Assembly (NCBI RefSeq): GCF_019422935.1
Contig: NZ_JAHZCJ010000004.1
Span: 200,933 to 264,932 of the forward strand
Reading direction: 5' to 3'
Source of the DNA: Desulfovibrio sp.
Lineage (GTDB): Bacteria; Desulfobacterota; Desulfovibrionia; Desulfovibrionales; Desulfovibrionaceae
Length of the DNA: 64,000 nucleotides
Shown here: positions 57,201 through 64,000 of the stretch, one piece after another
How the letters are laid out: every line of letters begins with the position of its first letter
Numbering within the stretch: position 1 is the first letter of the stretch
Translations under genes and position numbers: made by a program
The notes under the pieces: model-generated
What the model was told of the DNA's origin: nothing
The model's input: only the letters and a program-made list of their open reading frames with translations
Databases searched by the model: none

Positions 57201-57296
57201 ATTCAGGGATACATCTTTTCCCAGGCGCTCAGCGGCAGCGATTTTGCAACCTATCTGAAAGGATCTGCCGAGAGTATTGCGGCGGTAATGGCCTAG
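54240..57296 (+). CDS. CHASE4-HAMP-PAS-PAS-GGDEF-EAL c-di-GMP protein
   Basis: A 1018-residue membrane protein. Helix 1 near 8-28, a periplasmic CHASE4 domain with WACWDDAYRFMQD, helix 2 near 265-290, HAMP, and two PAS domains (about 340-460 and 465-580). The first PAS holds C388, H389, C393 and C400 (CHEFICPGGVDLCP). GGDEF is intact at 662-666 (RTGGDEFVIV) and EAL is intact at E790 (CEALVRWKR) with DDFGTGYSS and EGVET. So both synthesis and breakdown of c-di-GMP are possible. The start ATG has no strong ribosome site. Confidence 0.93.
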   Translation: MRIKQLSFIVCAAIVGLFVLISYVTSELVVVRGVDAIESNSSAEKMKQLRNHIHAQETQLSHIAVDWACWDDAYRFMQDNNDEFVRTNLRQQMLAKLNLSSIAYVSRNAANVYMVEEDADWRKPGHTAEVQRLYGQLVNRLEGSSEEGLAGIMMIGSVPHIVAAQKIRDTAMLLPANGVVFMTRAIDADFIKDVEHDTLLRFTVLPVEAFNSLPMAADDVNGFKIVREDGSINSYSVMRDVFDCAAFCLRLVTGREIAQLGKRMFLQNFILIVVTGMGMLIAFLVFTEKQILRRILSMQRQAQHIEKSSEPLKKIDIQGDDEIFDLSLKINSMIDALQSNEKFLQQTLDTLQAGVITIEPGSLKVRSINAFAQQFIGLPADEIVGKPCHEFICPGGVDLCPMGKDNPKGELLAGQLTSVDGTMKTIVKSVRAIEMKGEEIFLESFVDITDLETTRKELQRSEERYKTLFMNTGTATAVISSTGLIFLTNTEFSNLVGMPPDEIEGKLFITRFLGKGEGHSPLSFGSSATRGSEKYEAEIRSSTGKTINVLVTRAKVPESGLSVISLLDISERSAMERELAYRANHDLLTGLANKALVATRLMAAMQDVHESGGMVGLLLIDLDRFKQVNDSFGHSLGDKLLRQAAERLTYLARQDDCVARTGGDEFVIVVGKTQGKIQLEALANNVLHSLNRCFYVDEYSIYLSASIGIACYPGDGTTVEALMQSADLAMYRAKAKGKNTYTFFTEDLTVAANDRMVLETELFRAMDSAAFEVHYQPKIDIANGAVAGCEALVRWKRADGTWIPPSVFIPLAEETGLVRRLDMYVLRKACRQQREWREQGLGNVHMSVNMSGRSIIAETFVDDVLDVLGREDVRPEHLGMEITETAFMSNMAEASRAIAALSEQGIQIYLDDFGTGYSSLYYLHTMPIASLKIDKSFIDGINAPFNASNELVKTVLTLASGLGMSTVAEGVETLEQLDFLATNGCGVIQGYIFSQALSGSDFATYLKGSAESIAAVMA

Positions 57297-57321
57297 TCGG
57301 CCTGCCTTTCAAGGGCAGTAA

Positions 57322-57352
57322 AAAGCCCCGCGGGATTATCCTGCGGGGCTTT
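57322..57352. terminator. Hairpin between GGDEF-EAL and sugar phosphotransferase genes
   Basis: AAAGCCCCGC and GCGGGGCTTT form a 10-bp stem around an 11-base loop with an inner GGA/TCC. T-runs are short on both strands, but the placement between convergent genes fits a two-way terminator. Confidence 0.65.
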
Positions 57353-57387
57353 GGCATTTGCAACGGCTGTGCGCTTTCAGGCGCGGA

Positions 57388-58737
57388 CTAGCGCGCTCCC
57401 TTGGGGAAGAGCACAACGCCGACGGTCTTGAACACGATATTTATGTCCAACAGAATGGACATGTTCTTGATGTAGTACAGGTCATATTCCAGTTTACGGC
57501 GGGCATCGTCTTCTGACGCGCCGTAAGGATAACACACCTGCGCCCAGCCGGTGAGGCCCGGTTTAACCGTATGCCGCAGGCTGTAGTAGGGTATGGTTTC
57601 CTTGAGCTTGGTCACAAAGGCCATGCGCTCGGGGCGCGGGCCGATAAAACTCATGTCGCCCTTCAGGATGTTCCAGATCTGGGGCAGTTCGTCTATGCGC
57701 ACCTTGCGGATGAACTTGCCGAACTTTGTCACGCGGGCATCGTGGGCGCTGGCCCATACGGCTCCGTTCTTTTCAGCGTCTGCGCGCATGGAGCGGAACT
57801 TGTAGACTGTAAATTCCTTTTCAAAAAGGCCCACTCGATCCTGTTTGTAAATGACCGGGCCGGGCGATTCCAGCCGCACCACAATGGCGGTCAGCAGCAT
57901 GATGGGCGCTGCGGGAATGAGCAGGAGCAATGAAATCAGCACATCGAGGGCACGCTTGAGCCTGCGCAACGAGCCGCGCGTGTTCAGCGAAAAGCCCTCG
58001 GTCTGCAACAGCCATTCATCATTGATCTGCGAGAGCGGCAGGCGCTGCACCACGTGCTCGTAAAAACTGCGGATATCCACCACCATGCTGCCGCGCAACT
58101 TTGCTTCCAGCAGGTCATGGGCGATGTCGTCGTCAATGGGCGCATCAGGCAGCAGCAGGATCATGGTTGCCTGTTTTTCTTTGGCAATGTCCAGAGCCAT
58201 GAATGGTGCGCCAAGGCACGGCCCGGCATCAGGCCCCTGATCGCGTTCGCCCACATAGCCAAGAATTTCGGCCTTGGGCAGCCCCTCTGCCAGCAACTGG
58301 CGCACCTTGCCCGCGCGGTCCACCCCAACCAGCAAAATGCGTAGCGGGTGGGTGAGCCTTTCGGCATTGAGGTGGTAAATCCAGCGCCAGCCTAGAGAAA
58401 AGGCCAGCGAAAGGGCAAAAAGCATGGCCACGGTTTCGCGGTCAAAACGCCAGTGCTGGAAGGCGTAGGAGGCGGTGGCCGAAGAAACAATGCCAAGCAG
58501 GCAGGCTACCAGCACACGCCCCACGGTCTCCTTGAAATCCTCGTTGCCCACGCTGTACGCATCAAGGATGTAAAAAAAGAGCATGTAAAAGAAAATGGTA
58601 AAGAGCGTAGCGCCCGTATAGTCGTGGAAAATGCTCAGATCGGATTCGACCGTCAGAAAGCCGGTAATGCTGAGTGCCAGCAAAATGCAGACGAGATCCA
58701 GAACCTGCAGCATGGCCATGCGGTATGTGCTTATCAT
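57388..58737 (-). CDS. Polyprenyl-phosphate sugar phosphotransferase (WcaJ-like)
   Basis: A 449-residue initiating transferase for polysaccharide. Four N-terminal membrane helices, a Rossmann-like middle (LLVGVDRAGKVRQLL), a membrane segment near 265-290 and the catalytic domain with KFRSMRADAEKNG, RVRIDELPQIWNIL-like RKVRIDELPQIWNILKGDMS and FIGPRPERM near the C-terminus. It moves a sugar phosphate from a UDP-sugar to undecaprenyl phosphate. Overlaps the preceding GT4 gene by 4 bases. Confidence 0.93.
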   Translation of the reverse strand: MISTYRMAMLQVLDLVCILLALSITGFLTVESDLSIFHDYTGATLFTIFFYMLFFYILDAYSVGNEDFKETVGRVLVACLLGIVSSATASYAFQHWRFDRETVAMLFALSLAFSLGWRWIYHLNAERLTHPLRILLVGVDRAGKVRQLLAEGLPKAEILGYVGERDQGPDAGPCLGAPFMALDIAKEKQATMILLLPDAPIDDDIAHDLLEAKLRGSMVVDIRSFYEHVVQRLPLSQINDEWLLQTEGFSLNTRGSLRRLKRALDVLISLLLLIPAAPIMLLTAIVVRLESPGPVIYKQDRVGLFEKEFTVYKFRSMRADAEKNGAVWASAHDARVTKFGKFIRKVRIDELPQIWNILKGDMSFIGPRPERMAFVTKLKETIPYYSLRHTVKPGLTGWAQVCYPYGASEDDARRKLEYDLYYIKNMSILLDINIVFKTVGVVLFPKGAR

Positions 58738-59891
58738 AGGGTATCCTCAATGGCGGGCACGCGCATGTCTTCAAGAATGCGCGCGGCCACTTTTTCGGCG
58801 TCAAATTCACTCAGGGCCAGTTCCCGTCCGGCCTGCCCCATGCGGGCAATGCTTTCAGGACTGGTGATGAAGGATTCCATAGCGCCTGCCAGCGCCTGCG
58901 GATTGCGTACCGGTACAAGGTAACCGTTGACGCCGTCGCGCACAACCTCGCGGCAGCCGGGGGCGTCCGTGACCACAGCGGGGCGACCCATGCTCATTCC
59001 CTCCATAATGGAGGTCGGTGTTCCCTCGCGCCAAGAGGGCAGCACAAGCACATGGGCAGCTGCCACATAGGGGCGCACATCGCGTGTTTCACCAAGGTAT
59101 TCTATGCAGCCCTGTTTCTGCCACGCATCCATCTGTTCCATACTCACGCTGCCGAGGCCTTTTTCCGGCGGGCCGAGCACCTGAAAGCGGGCATCTGGGT
59201 ACCGGGCCTTGAGCAGGCGCGCGGCTTCGGCATATTCCGGCAAGCCCTTGGCTTCGAGCAATCGCGCCACCAGCAGAAAAACGGGCGAGCCGCTCAGGCG
59301 GCCATCGGCGGAATAGTCGGGAAAAGCGCTGGGAGCAAAGCGCTTGGTATCCACTCCGGTGCCGCGCGCTGTAAGCACCCGCGCATTGCGTCCGAGAATG
59401 CCCGACTGGCGGAAAACCTGTATGTCGTCCTGATTCTGAAAAAAAACGCCTTCCGCGCCAGAAAGCGCCACGCGGTAGAGCAGGCGGCCCAGAAGGTTGA
59501 CGCATTTCTTGAAGAAGGAATCAGCCTCAAAGGCATAGCCAAGGCCGGTAATAGTGGCATAAACGTGGGGAACCCCAGCCGCTCTTGCCGCCATGCAGCC
59601 GTAGATCACAGGCTTGATGGTAGAGGCGAAAAGCAGGTCTGGCTTTTCGTCCCTGAAAAGGCCGAACAGTTCCCGGGTGGTGCGCAGGTCGCTCAGGGGG
59701 TTCAGCCCCTTTCTGTCCAGCGAATAATGGCGCAGGCGCGCACCCTGAGCGGCCAGTGCCGCCTCAGCATCGGCGTCGCCTGGCGGGGCGCAGCAAACTA
59801 CCTCGTGCCCGGCCTTGCGCATGTGCCGGATCAATACACTCCAGAAGTTGCTCATGGCTTTGGCCTGGTTGCCCAGAACAATGATCTTCAT
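58734..59891 (-). CDS. Glycosyltransferase family 4
   Basis: A 385-residue GT-B transferase. The N-terminal part has NFWSVLIRHMRKAGHEV and FASTIKPVIYG; the C-terminal one GTGVDTKRFAPS, LLVARLLEAKGLPEY and the donor-site E7-like REGTPTSIMEGMSMGRPAVVT. It resembles GT4 transferases that act on lipid-linked sugars (PglA/WbpX type). AAGGGAGAG lies 9 bases before ATG. Divergent from the epimerase gene at 60118. Confidence 0.92.
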   Translation of the reverse strand: MKIIVLGNQAKAMSNFWSVLIRHMRKAGHEVVCCAPPGDADAEAALAAQGARLRHYSLDRKGLNPLSDLRTTRELFGLFRDEKPDLLFASTIKPVIYGCMAARAAGVPHVYATITGLGYAFEADSFFKKCVNLLGRLLYRVALSGAEGVFFQNQDDIQVFRQSGILGRNARVLTARGTGVDTKRFAPSAFPDYSADGRLSGSPVFLLVARLLEAKGLPEYAEAARLLKARYPDARFQVLGPPEKGLGSVSMEQMDAWQKQGCIEYLGETRDVRPYVAAAHVLVLPSWREGTPTSIMEGMSMGRPAVVTDAPGCREVVRDGVNGYLVPVRNPQALAGAMESFITSPESIARMGQAGRELALSEFDAEKVAARILEDMRVPAIEDTL

Positions 59892-60117
59892 GCTCGGCGC
59901 TCTCCCTTGTTCGGCGCTTGCCCTGCGGGCTTGTGTCGCATGCGCAAGCCTATAGCACTACAACCGTGTTATGAAAAGGGGAGAAGCTTTTGCATATATA
60001 GGCGGCGCAAGCCGCCGCAGCTTTACAGTCACGCTGCTACAGGGTAAAAGAGCGATGGTTCTGCTGCCCGGGAGTATGTCTTGGCGCAGGCCGGAAATCT
60101 GAAAACAGGACGCAAAA

Positions 60118-61140
60118 ATGAGCGCGTATTCCGATCTTACCAAGTCCATGACTGCCCAGCCTTCGCGTTGGCTTATCACCGGCGTTGCGGGCTTTATTGG
60201 CTCCAACCTGCTGGAACATCTGCTGAAACTTGGGCAGACCGTGGTTGGTCTGGACAACTTTCTTACCGGCTACCAGAAAAATCTGGACATGGTGCGCGAC
60301 ATCGTTGGCCCAGAAGCGTGGAGTCGGTTTACTTTCATCGAAGGCGACATTCGTGATATCGACACCTGCCACGCCGCCTGCAAGGGCGTGCAGCACGTGC
60401 TGCACGAAGCGGCCCTCGGTTCTGTGCCGCGTTCCATCGACGACCCGCTGTTGTCCAACAGCTGCAATATCACCGGTTATCTGCACATGCTTGTGGCCGC
60501 GCGCGATGCGGGCGTGAAGAGCTTTGTGTACGCCGCGTCTTCCTCCACCTACGGCGATTCACCCGAACTGCCCAAGGTGGAAGACAAGATCGGCAGCCCG
60601 CTTTCCCCTTACGCTGTCACCAAGTATGTGGACGAGCTGTATGCGGACGTGTTCAACCGCTGCTATGGTTTCTCCAGCGTTGGTCTGCGGTATTTCAACG
60701 TGTTCGGCCAGCGCCAGGATCCTTACGGCGCATATGCCGCCGTTATTCCCCAGTGGTTCGCCAGCCTTATCAAGAAGGAAACCGTTTTTGTGAACGGCGA
60801 TGGCGAAACCAGCCGCGACTTCTGCTATATCGACAACGTTGTGCAGGCCAATCTGCTTGCCAGCTTTGCCCAGGGCGAAGCCACCAACAAGATTTACAAC
60901 GTGGCCTTTGGCCAGCGCACCACCCTGAATGAGCTTTTTGACCTCATCAAGGAAGAAGTGGCCCGCCACAAGCCCGAAGTCATGAGCGCCGAATGCGTGC
61001 ACCGTGACTTCCGCGCTGGCGATGTGCGGCACTCCCTTGCCGATATCGGCCGCGCAGAAAAGCTGCTGGGCTATGGCCCGCAGTTTGACGTGCGCCAGGG
61101 CCTGCGCCTCGCGGGCGACTGGTACGCAGCCAACCTGTAG
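60118..61140 (+). CDS. wbpP: UDP-N-acetylglucosamine/galactosamine 4-epimerase (WbpP/TviC type)
   Basis: A 340-residue extended SDR closely matching WbpP of Pseudomonas throughout: the Rossmann loop [98 protein letters not shown] and [18 protein letters not shown]. The YxxxK catalytic pair is intact. It interconverts UDP-GlcNAc and UDP-GalNAc for glycan synthesis. AGGAC lies 6 bases before ATG. Monocistronic with a terminator. Confidence 0.93.
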   Translation: MSAYSDLTKSMTAQPSRWLITGVAGFIGSNLLEHLLKLGQTVVGLDNFLTGYQKNLDMVRDIVGPEAWSRFTFIEGDIRDIDTCHAACKGVQHVLHEAALGSVPRSIDDPLLSNSCNITGYLHMLVAARDAGVKSFVYAASSSTYGDSPELPKVEDKIGSPLSPYAVTKYVDELYADVFNRCYGFSSVGLRYFNVFGQRQDPYGAYAAVIPQWFASLIKKETVFVNGDGETSRDFCYIDNVVQANLLASFAQGEATNKIYNVAFGQRTTLNELFDLIKEEVARHKPEVMSAECVHRDFRAGDVRHSLADIGRAEKLLGYGPQFDVRQGLRLAGDWYAANL

Positions 61141-61165
61141 CAGCCAACTGCATTCCAGAAATATG

Positions 61166-61190
61166 AAACCCCGCGCAAGCGGGGTTTTTT
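61166..61190 (+). terminator. Terminator after wbpP
   Basis: AAACCCCGC and GCGGGGTTT form a perfect stem with a GCAA tetraloop, followed by six Ts, 26 bases after the stop codon. Confidence 0.92.
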
Positions 61191-61290
61191 GCTGTCAAAA
61201 ATCAGAATGGCGTGACGTTGTGAGAGTACTCGGAGTAAAAAAAGACTCTCTAACGCAGTCAGAGGGCAAAAGGATAATTATACACTGCCC

Positions 61291-61995
61291 CTAGTTGTCG
61301 CCGACCACAAAAGCGCCGGGATACATGGCGCGGAAAATATCAAGCTCTTGCTGCGCCCCGAAAGAATCGGGCCACGGCCCCACCTGCACATTCCACATGT
61401 TGTTGCTGCCGTAGATGAGGCGTCCGCGTTTGCCTGTCTGGGAAAGGATGTTGATAAGGTTGTCGGCGTTGACCCTGTCGGCAAATGCCCCCACCTGCAC
61501 ATAAAAAGCCCCGGTAAGGTCGCCGTCTTCCTTCATGCGCTCAACGCCGCCCATGCTCTGAATGCGCACCCGCGCCGTGCCGGGGCCAAGAATGTTCAGG
61601 CGGCTGGCCGCAGCGCGGGAGAGGTCAATGACGCGGTCGTCAACAAAGGGACCACGGTCGTTGACGCGCACAATGATGGAACGCCCGTTGCCCATGTGGG
61701 TGACGCGCACCTTGGTGCCCAGGGGCAGCAGTTTGTGGGCCGCCGTCATGGCGTACTGGTTGTAGGTCTCGCCATTGGCCGTGGTTTTGCCGTGAAAACC
61801 TGGGCCGTACCATGAGGCCGTGCCTTCTTCCACAAAACCGTTGGCTGACTTGAGAGGATAGTAGGTCTTGCCGCGCACCGTGTAAGGGCGGCTGCCGGGA
61901 ACCCCGCCCTTGCGCCAGGAGCGCGAACCGCAGCCGCTCAAGAGCGCGGCGCAAAGCAGGGCAACAAGAAAGACAAGGAGAGGTCTGACCGTCAT
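61291..61995 (-). CDS. rlpA: Septal ring lytic transglycosylase-like lipoprotein RlpA
   Basis: A 234-residue lipoprotein. Signal peptide with lipobox LLSGC (Cys near residue 20), then a double-psi beta-barrel with GTASWYGPGFHGKTTANGE, AAHKLLPLGTKVRVTHM and VRVNDRGPFVDDRVIDLS, then a C-terminal SPOR domain with FYVQVGAFADRVNADNL. RlpA trims stem-less peptidoglycan at the septum. Start 61995 is overlapped with the stop of the upstream gene (ATGA); ATG 62001 is also in frame. Confidence 0.93.
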   Translation of the reverse strand: MTVRPLLVFLVALLCAALLSGCGSRSWRKGGVPGSRPYTVRGKTYYPLKSANGFVEEGTASWYGPGFHGKTTANGETYNQYAMTAAHKLLPLGTKVRVTHMGNGRSIIVRVNDRGPFVDDRVIDLSRAAASRLNILGPGTARVRIQSMGGVERMKEDGDLTGAFYVQVGAFADRVNADNLINILSQTGKRGRLIYGSNNMWNVQVGPWPDSFGAQQELDIFRAMYPGAFVVGDN

Positions 61996-62990
61996 GCACA
62001 TCCGCGCCCCTGACCGCTCAGGTAGGGCAGGCAGGGGAGTGTGTTCTTTTTGCCGCAGGCGGCGCACAGGCCGGAGCAGTCGGCCTCGGAGGCGGCGGCG
62101 CATTCCAGTTCCTGCAGCAGGGCAAGGCCCTCGCGCCCAAGGCTCCCGCCGTCGCGTGCGCGGGCAAGCAGGGCCAGCGCCGGGTTGCGGCGGCCCGCAT
62201 TGAGAAAATCCCTGGCAGCCAGAAGGTAGAGGCGCTCCCTGTCGTTGCCGAAGAGCGAAGCCAGCAGGTGCTCGTAACCCGCGCCAAAGACCTGGCGGGC
62301 AAAGTCTTCTTCTGTGGCAAGCCAGCGCGCCAGATGGGCGTTGTGTCGCTCGACCGCCAGATAGCTTGTGAGAAGCCGCAACCCGTGGGCCAGAACGTGC
62401 ATGATACGCGAAAGTTCGCGTGAGGAGCTTTCCGAGGTTTGACCGCCAAGGCCGCGCAAGGGGTTGTACATATCTGTCGTAACCCCGGGCCTGCGCGAAA
62501 TCTGAATAAGCCGGTTGGCGTAGTGCTGGCCCTGAAAGGCGTCTTCCTTCAGCTTGGCGCATTCATGAAAGGCATAGCCGATGCACCAGTCAATGAGGGT
62601 TTCAAAAGCCTTCTGGGCCTGAGCGCCGCCGGGCAGCACACTGTCAGCATGGCGACGCAGGGCAGTGATTTGCGCCATCTCTGCGGTATTGCCGTTTTCA
62701 TCGGCGGGTTCTTCCGGCAGTGGCAGCTCAAGCGGCGGCATGCCGCCGGGGGCCATGGCCTCAATGCCGGGGCTGTTGCGGAAAAGGTGATGGGCCGTAT
62801 CCTTGAGCCGCCAGAAAACACCCTTGCGCATGGCTTCGCCCAAAAGATCGCGCAAGGCTGTGTAAGAAACGGCTCCGTCCACGTCAAAGCGGCGGCGTTG
62901 GTCGGCCAGCAGGCTGTAAACGGTGCAATAGTCGCGCACCAGATCGCGCACGAGAAAATCGCGGTTGGCCAGTAGCCAGCGTCCGTTCAC
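61992..62990 (-). CDS. Conserved-looking protein of unknown function with Cys-rich C-terminus
   Basis: I recognise no family. The 332-residue product is mostly helical, with two blocks: 1-60 including RDFLVRDLVRDYCTVYSLLADQRRRFD, and 110-300, followed by a C-terminal run of Cys in CSGLCAACGKKNTLPC and a final CA, which may bind metal. It starts with GTG overlapping the previous stop (GTGA) and ends overlapping rlpA, so three genes are coupled. It sits beside dsrA, whose upstream region it borders. Confidence 0.7.
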   Translation of the reverse strand: MNGRWLLANRDFLVRDLVRDYCTVYSLLADQRRRFDVDGAVSYTALRDLLGEAMRKGVFWRLKDTAHHLFRNSPGIEAMAPGGMPPLELPLPEEPADENGNTAEMAQITALRRHADSVLPGGAQAQKAFETLIDWCIGYAFHECAKLKEDAFQGQHYANRLIQISRRPGVTTDMYNPLRGLGGQTSESSSRELSRIMHVLAHGLRLLTSYLAVERHNAHLARWLATEEDFARQVFGAGYEHLLASLFGNDRERLYLLAARDFLNAGRRNPALALLARARDGGSLGREGLALLQELECAAASEADCSGLCAACGKKNTLPCLPYLSGQGRGCA

Positions 62991-63256
62991 GCTTCGTCCT
63001 CCTGGAGCAGGGCACGGGCCACGGCGATGTCGTACAGCAGCAGGGGGTCAGATTCGGCATTGCGTTCTTGCTGATACATGCGCGCGGCACTGCGCACCAC
63101 AGCCATGCTCAGCCAGGGGTGACGCTCCCACACTTCGGGATGGTCGGCGCGCCAGAGGCGAAATTCAACCTCGCCGTCAGGCCCGCGGCGCACGTAGACG
63201 CGCGAAAGGGCATTGCCCGCCTGCGGGTGATAGTAGAGTCCAAGTTCGTCTTTCAT
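62987..63256 (-). CDS. Small protein of unknown function upstream of the Cys-rich gene
   Basis: An 89-residue protein beginning MKDELGLYYHPQAGNALSRVYVRR, with EFRLWRADHPEVWERHPWL and a helical end with many Glu/Asp and Ala. No family recognised. ATG 63256 has AAGG at a rather long distance; an in-frame ATG further upstream (63319) crosses the predicted leader and is not used. First gene of the operon with the Cys-rich protein and rlpA. Confidence 0.6.
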   Translation of the reverse strand: MKDELGLYYHPQAGNALSRVYVRRGPDGEVEFRLWRADHPEVWERHPWLSMAVVRSAARMYQQERNAESDPLLLYDIAVARALLQEDEA

Positions 63257-63330
63257 TATAATGATAACCCTTGCGAATATGGGCCATGCGAGGCCGTTGT
63301 TGGTGCGGCGCATCCGCACATTCCATTTTG

Positions 63331-63359
63331 ATCATACGCGCAAGAAAGTACTTTGCCAA
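63331..63359 (-). promoter_or_regulatory. Sigma70-type promoter for the rlpA operon
   Basis: On the minus strand TTGGCA (63359-63354) and TATGAT (63336-63331) are 17 bases apart. The leader to the first gene would be about 68 bases. Confidence 0.5.
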
Positions 63360-63374
63360 GGCTGTGCGGCAATG

Positions 63375-63392
63375 TTGTGAAAAATAGTACAA
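63375..63392. promoter_or_regulatory. Possible Rex operator between rlpA operon and dsrA
   Basis: TTGTGAAAAATAGTACAA has one perfect Rex half-site (TTGTGAA) and ACAA of the other half, 11 of 14 defined bases. It lies 15 bases beyond the -35 of the minus-strand promoter and about 437 bases before dsrA. Confidence 0.35.
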
Positions 63393-63411
63393 TATTTAAG
63401 AAAAAAGTTGC

Positions 63412-63427
63412 TTTTTTACGTAAAAAA
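63412..63427. repeat. 16-bp perfect palindrome TTTTTTACGTAAAAAA
   Basis: A perfect palindrome in an AT-rich tract of the dsrA upstream region. It might be a protein-binding site or simply DNA that bends easily. Confidence 0.4.
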
Positions 63428-63665
63428 ATGCCCGTTCGTCTCGCCTAAAGTAATGATTTTGGCATGCTGTGCTCACGTGCATTGTGTCGCAAAGCCTTGA
63501 TCGCCGGGTATTCTTGCGCCTTTTGCGTATATCATGCCGCCCCGGTTGTCATTAAGTGGAAAATGGGCTAATCAGTGTTTTGACCGCGTTGCGGCCTGAC
63601 GGTCGGTGGCCCTTGCACGTCCGTTATCCGCGATCCCTTGGGGCGTCCCGATTTTACGGGGCGGG

Positions 63666-63691
63666 CGCATGCAGGTTTTTACCTTCATGCG
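63666..63691 (+). promoter_or_regulatory. Hairpin in the dsrA upstream region
   Basis: CGCATG-C-AGGT and ACCT-T-CATGCG pair around TTTT, with one mismatch. A second small stem (GGGGAGTATCCCC) follows near 63700-63713. If the promoter lies upstream, they form a structured 5' leader. Confidence 0.4.
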
Positions 63692-63784
63692 TGTGCTGGG
63701 GGGAGTATCCCCGCCATGCACGGGCAGCGATTTCGCGCCTGTACCCCGGATTGCCGCACCGGATCGCCGCAGTTGACCGGCACG

Positions 63785-63800
63785 TCACGCGAGCGCGTGA
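63785..63800. promoter_or_regulatory. Inverted repeat just before dsrA
   Basis: TCACGCG and CGCGTGA are perfect inverted copies 2 bases apart. They lie between TTGACC (63773) and a weak TGATAC (63798), and 17 bases before the GGAGG of dsrA, a location suited to an operator. Confidence 0.4.
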
Positions 63801-63828
63801 TACAAACAAACCATGTGGAGGTATGGCA

Positions 63829-64000
63829 ATGGCGAAACATGCAACCCCCTTGTTGGACCAGCTTGAAAGCGGCCCTTGGCCGAGCTTTGTGTCCGACATC
63901 AAACAGGAGGCGGCCTCTCGGGCCCAGAATCCCAAGGGTCTTGATTATCAGATCCCTGTGGACTGCCCTGAAGACCTTCTGGGTGTGCTTGAGCTTTCCT
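63829..64000 (+). CDS. dsrA: Dissimilatory sulfite reductase subunit alpha (5' part only)
   Basis: The first 57 residues, MAKHATPLLDQLESGPWPSF through VDCPEDLLGVLELSF, read as the N-terminus of DsrA of Desulfovibrio (desulfoviridin alpha). DsrAB reduces sulfite with a siroheme-Fe-S centre in the cytoplasm. GGAGG at 63817-63821 lies 7 bases before ATG 63829; an in-frame ATG at 63823 is too close to it. The gene continues past the right edge; dsrB and dsrD normally follow. Confidence 0.95.
   Translation, partial: MAKHATPLLDQLESGPWPSFVSDIKQEAASRAQNPKGLDYQIPVDCPEDLLGVLELS

Larger units (their letters stand above)
63257..63828. other. Divergent regulatory region between unknown-gene operon and dsrA
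   Basis: These 572 bases hold a promoter for the minus-strand operon, a Rex-like site, a 16-bp palindrome, hairpins and an inverted repeat near dsrA. No convincing protein gene lies in it. The dsrA promoter could not be fixed. Confidence 0.5.

Overview
The window is a stretch of chromosome from a sulfate-reducing deltaproteobacterium of the Desulfovibrio type. The clearest evidence is at the right edge, where the first 57 codons read as DsrA, the alpha subunit of dissimilatory sulfite reductase (desulfoviridin). An F1-type ATP synthase operon without Fo a or c genes, a lactate permease, a large fused FAD/Fe-S 2-hydroxyacid dehydrogenase and cytochrome bd oxidase fit the same group. No rRNA, tRNA, insertion sequence, prophage or CRISPR array was seen; the region looks like ordinary core genome with some cell-surface glycan genes.

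Layout, left to right. 1-2792: a TRAP dicarboxylate-type transporter (dctM cut by the left edge, dctQ, dctP). 3.2-7.2 kb: a hotdog thioesterase, an FMN reductase, a Cys-cluster protein and a large multipass membrane protein. 7.3-10.9 kb: the fused FAD/4Fe-4S/CCG dehydrogenase. 11.3-17 kb: an unknown membrane protein, cydAB, and divergent htpG. 17.1-18.8 kb: motAB. 19.1-24 kb: an AsmA-family protein, cobQ and an EamA transporter. 24.2-31.4 kb: a hybrid histidine kinase translationally coupled to a GT8-like glycosyltransferase, then cheW, then an aminotransferase/GtrA/GT2 operon. 31.5-35.5 kb: lactate permease, Kup potassium transporter and a small lipoprotein. 35.8-43.9 kb: lepA and the F1 ATP synthase operon atpF'-F-H-A-G-D-C. 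44.3-47 kb: GT2, aroL and an M24 peptidase. 47.2-53.9 kb: a tightly packed pyrK-pyrD-GNAT-SDR-ABC-F operon and a Nudix hydrolase. 54.2-57.3 kb: a CHASE4-PAS-GGDEF-EAL protein. 57.4-61.1 kb: polysaccharide genes (sugar phosphotransferase, GT4, UDP-HexNAc 4-epimerase). 61.3-63.3 kb: rlpA and two unknown genes. 63.8 kb onward: dsrA.

How the genes fit together: lactate uptake (lldP) and 2-hydroxyacid oxidation would feed electrons toward sulfite reduction (dsrA) and the membrane, with F1Fo using the resulting ion gradient; cydAB offers oxygen removal. Regulatory sites found by eye include FliA-like promoters before motA and cheW, a probable leaderless start for pyrK, and Rex-operator-like sequences near the atp promoter and between the rlpA operon and dsrA. 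These are inspection-level predictions. I found no clear wholly new system; the best candidates for new biology are the kinase-glycosyltransferase coupling, the undescribed dsrA leader with the unknown genes beside it, and the leaderless pyr operon with unrelated passengers.
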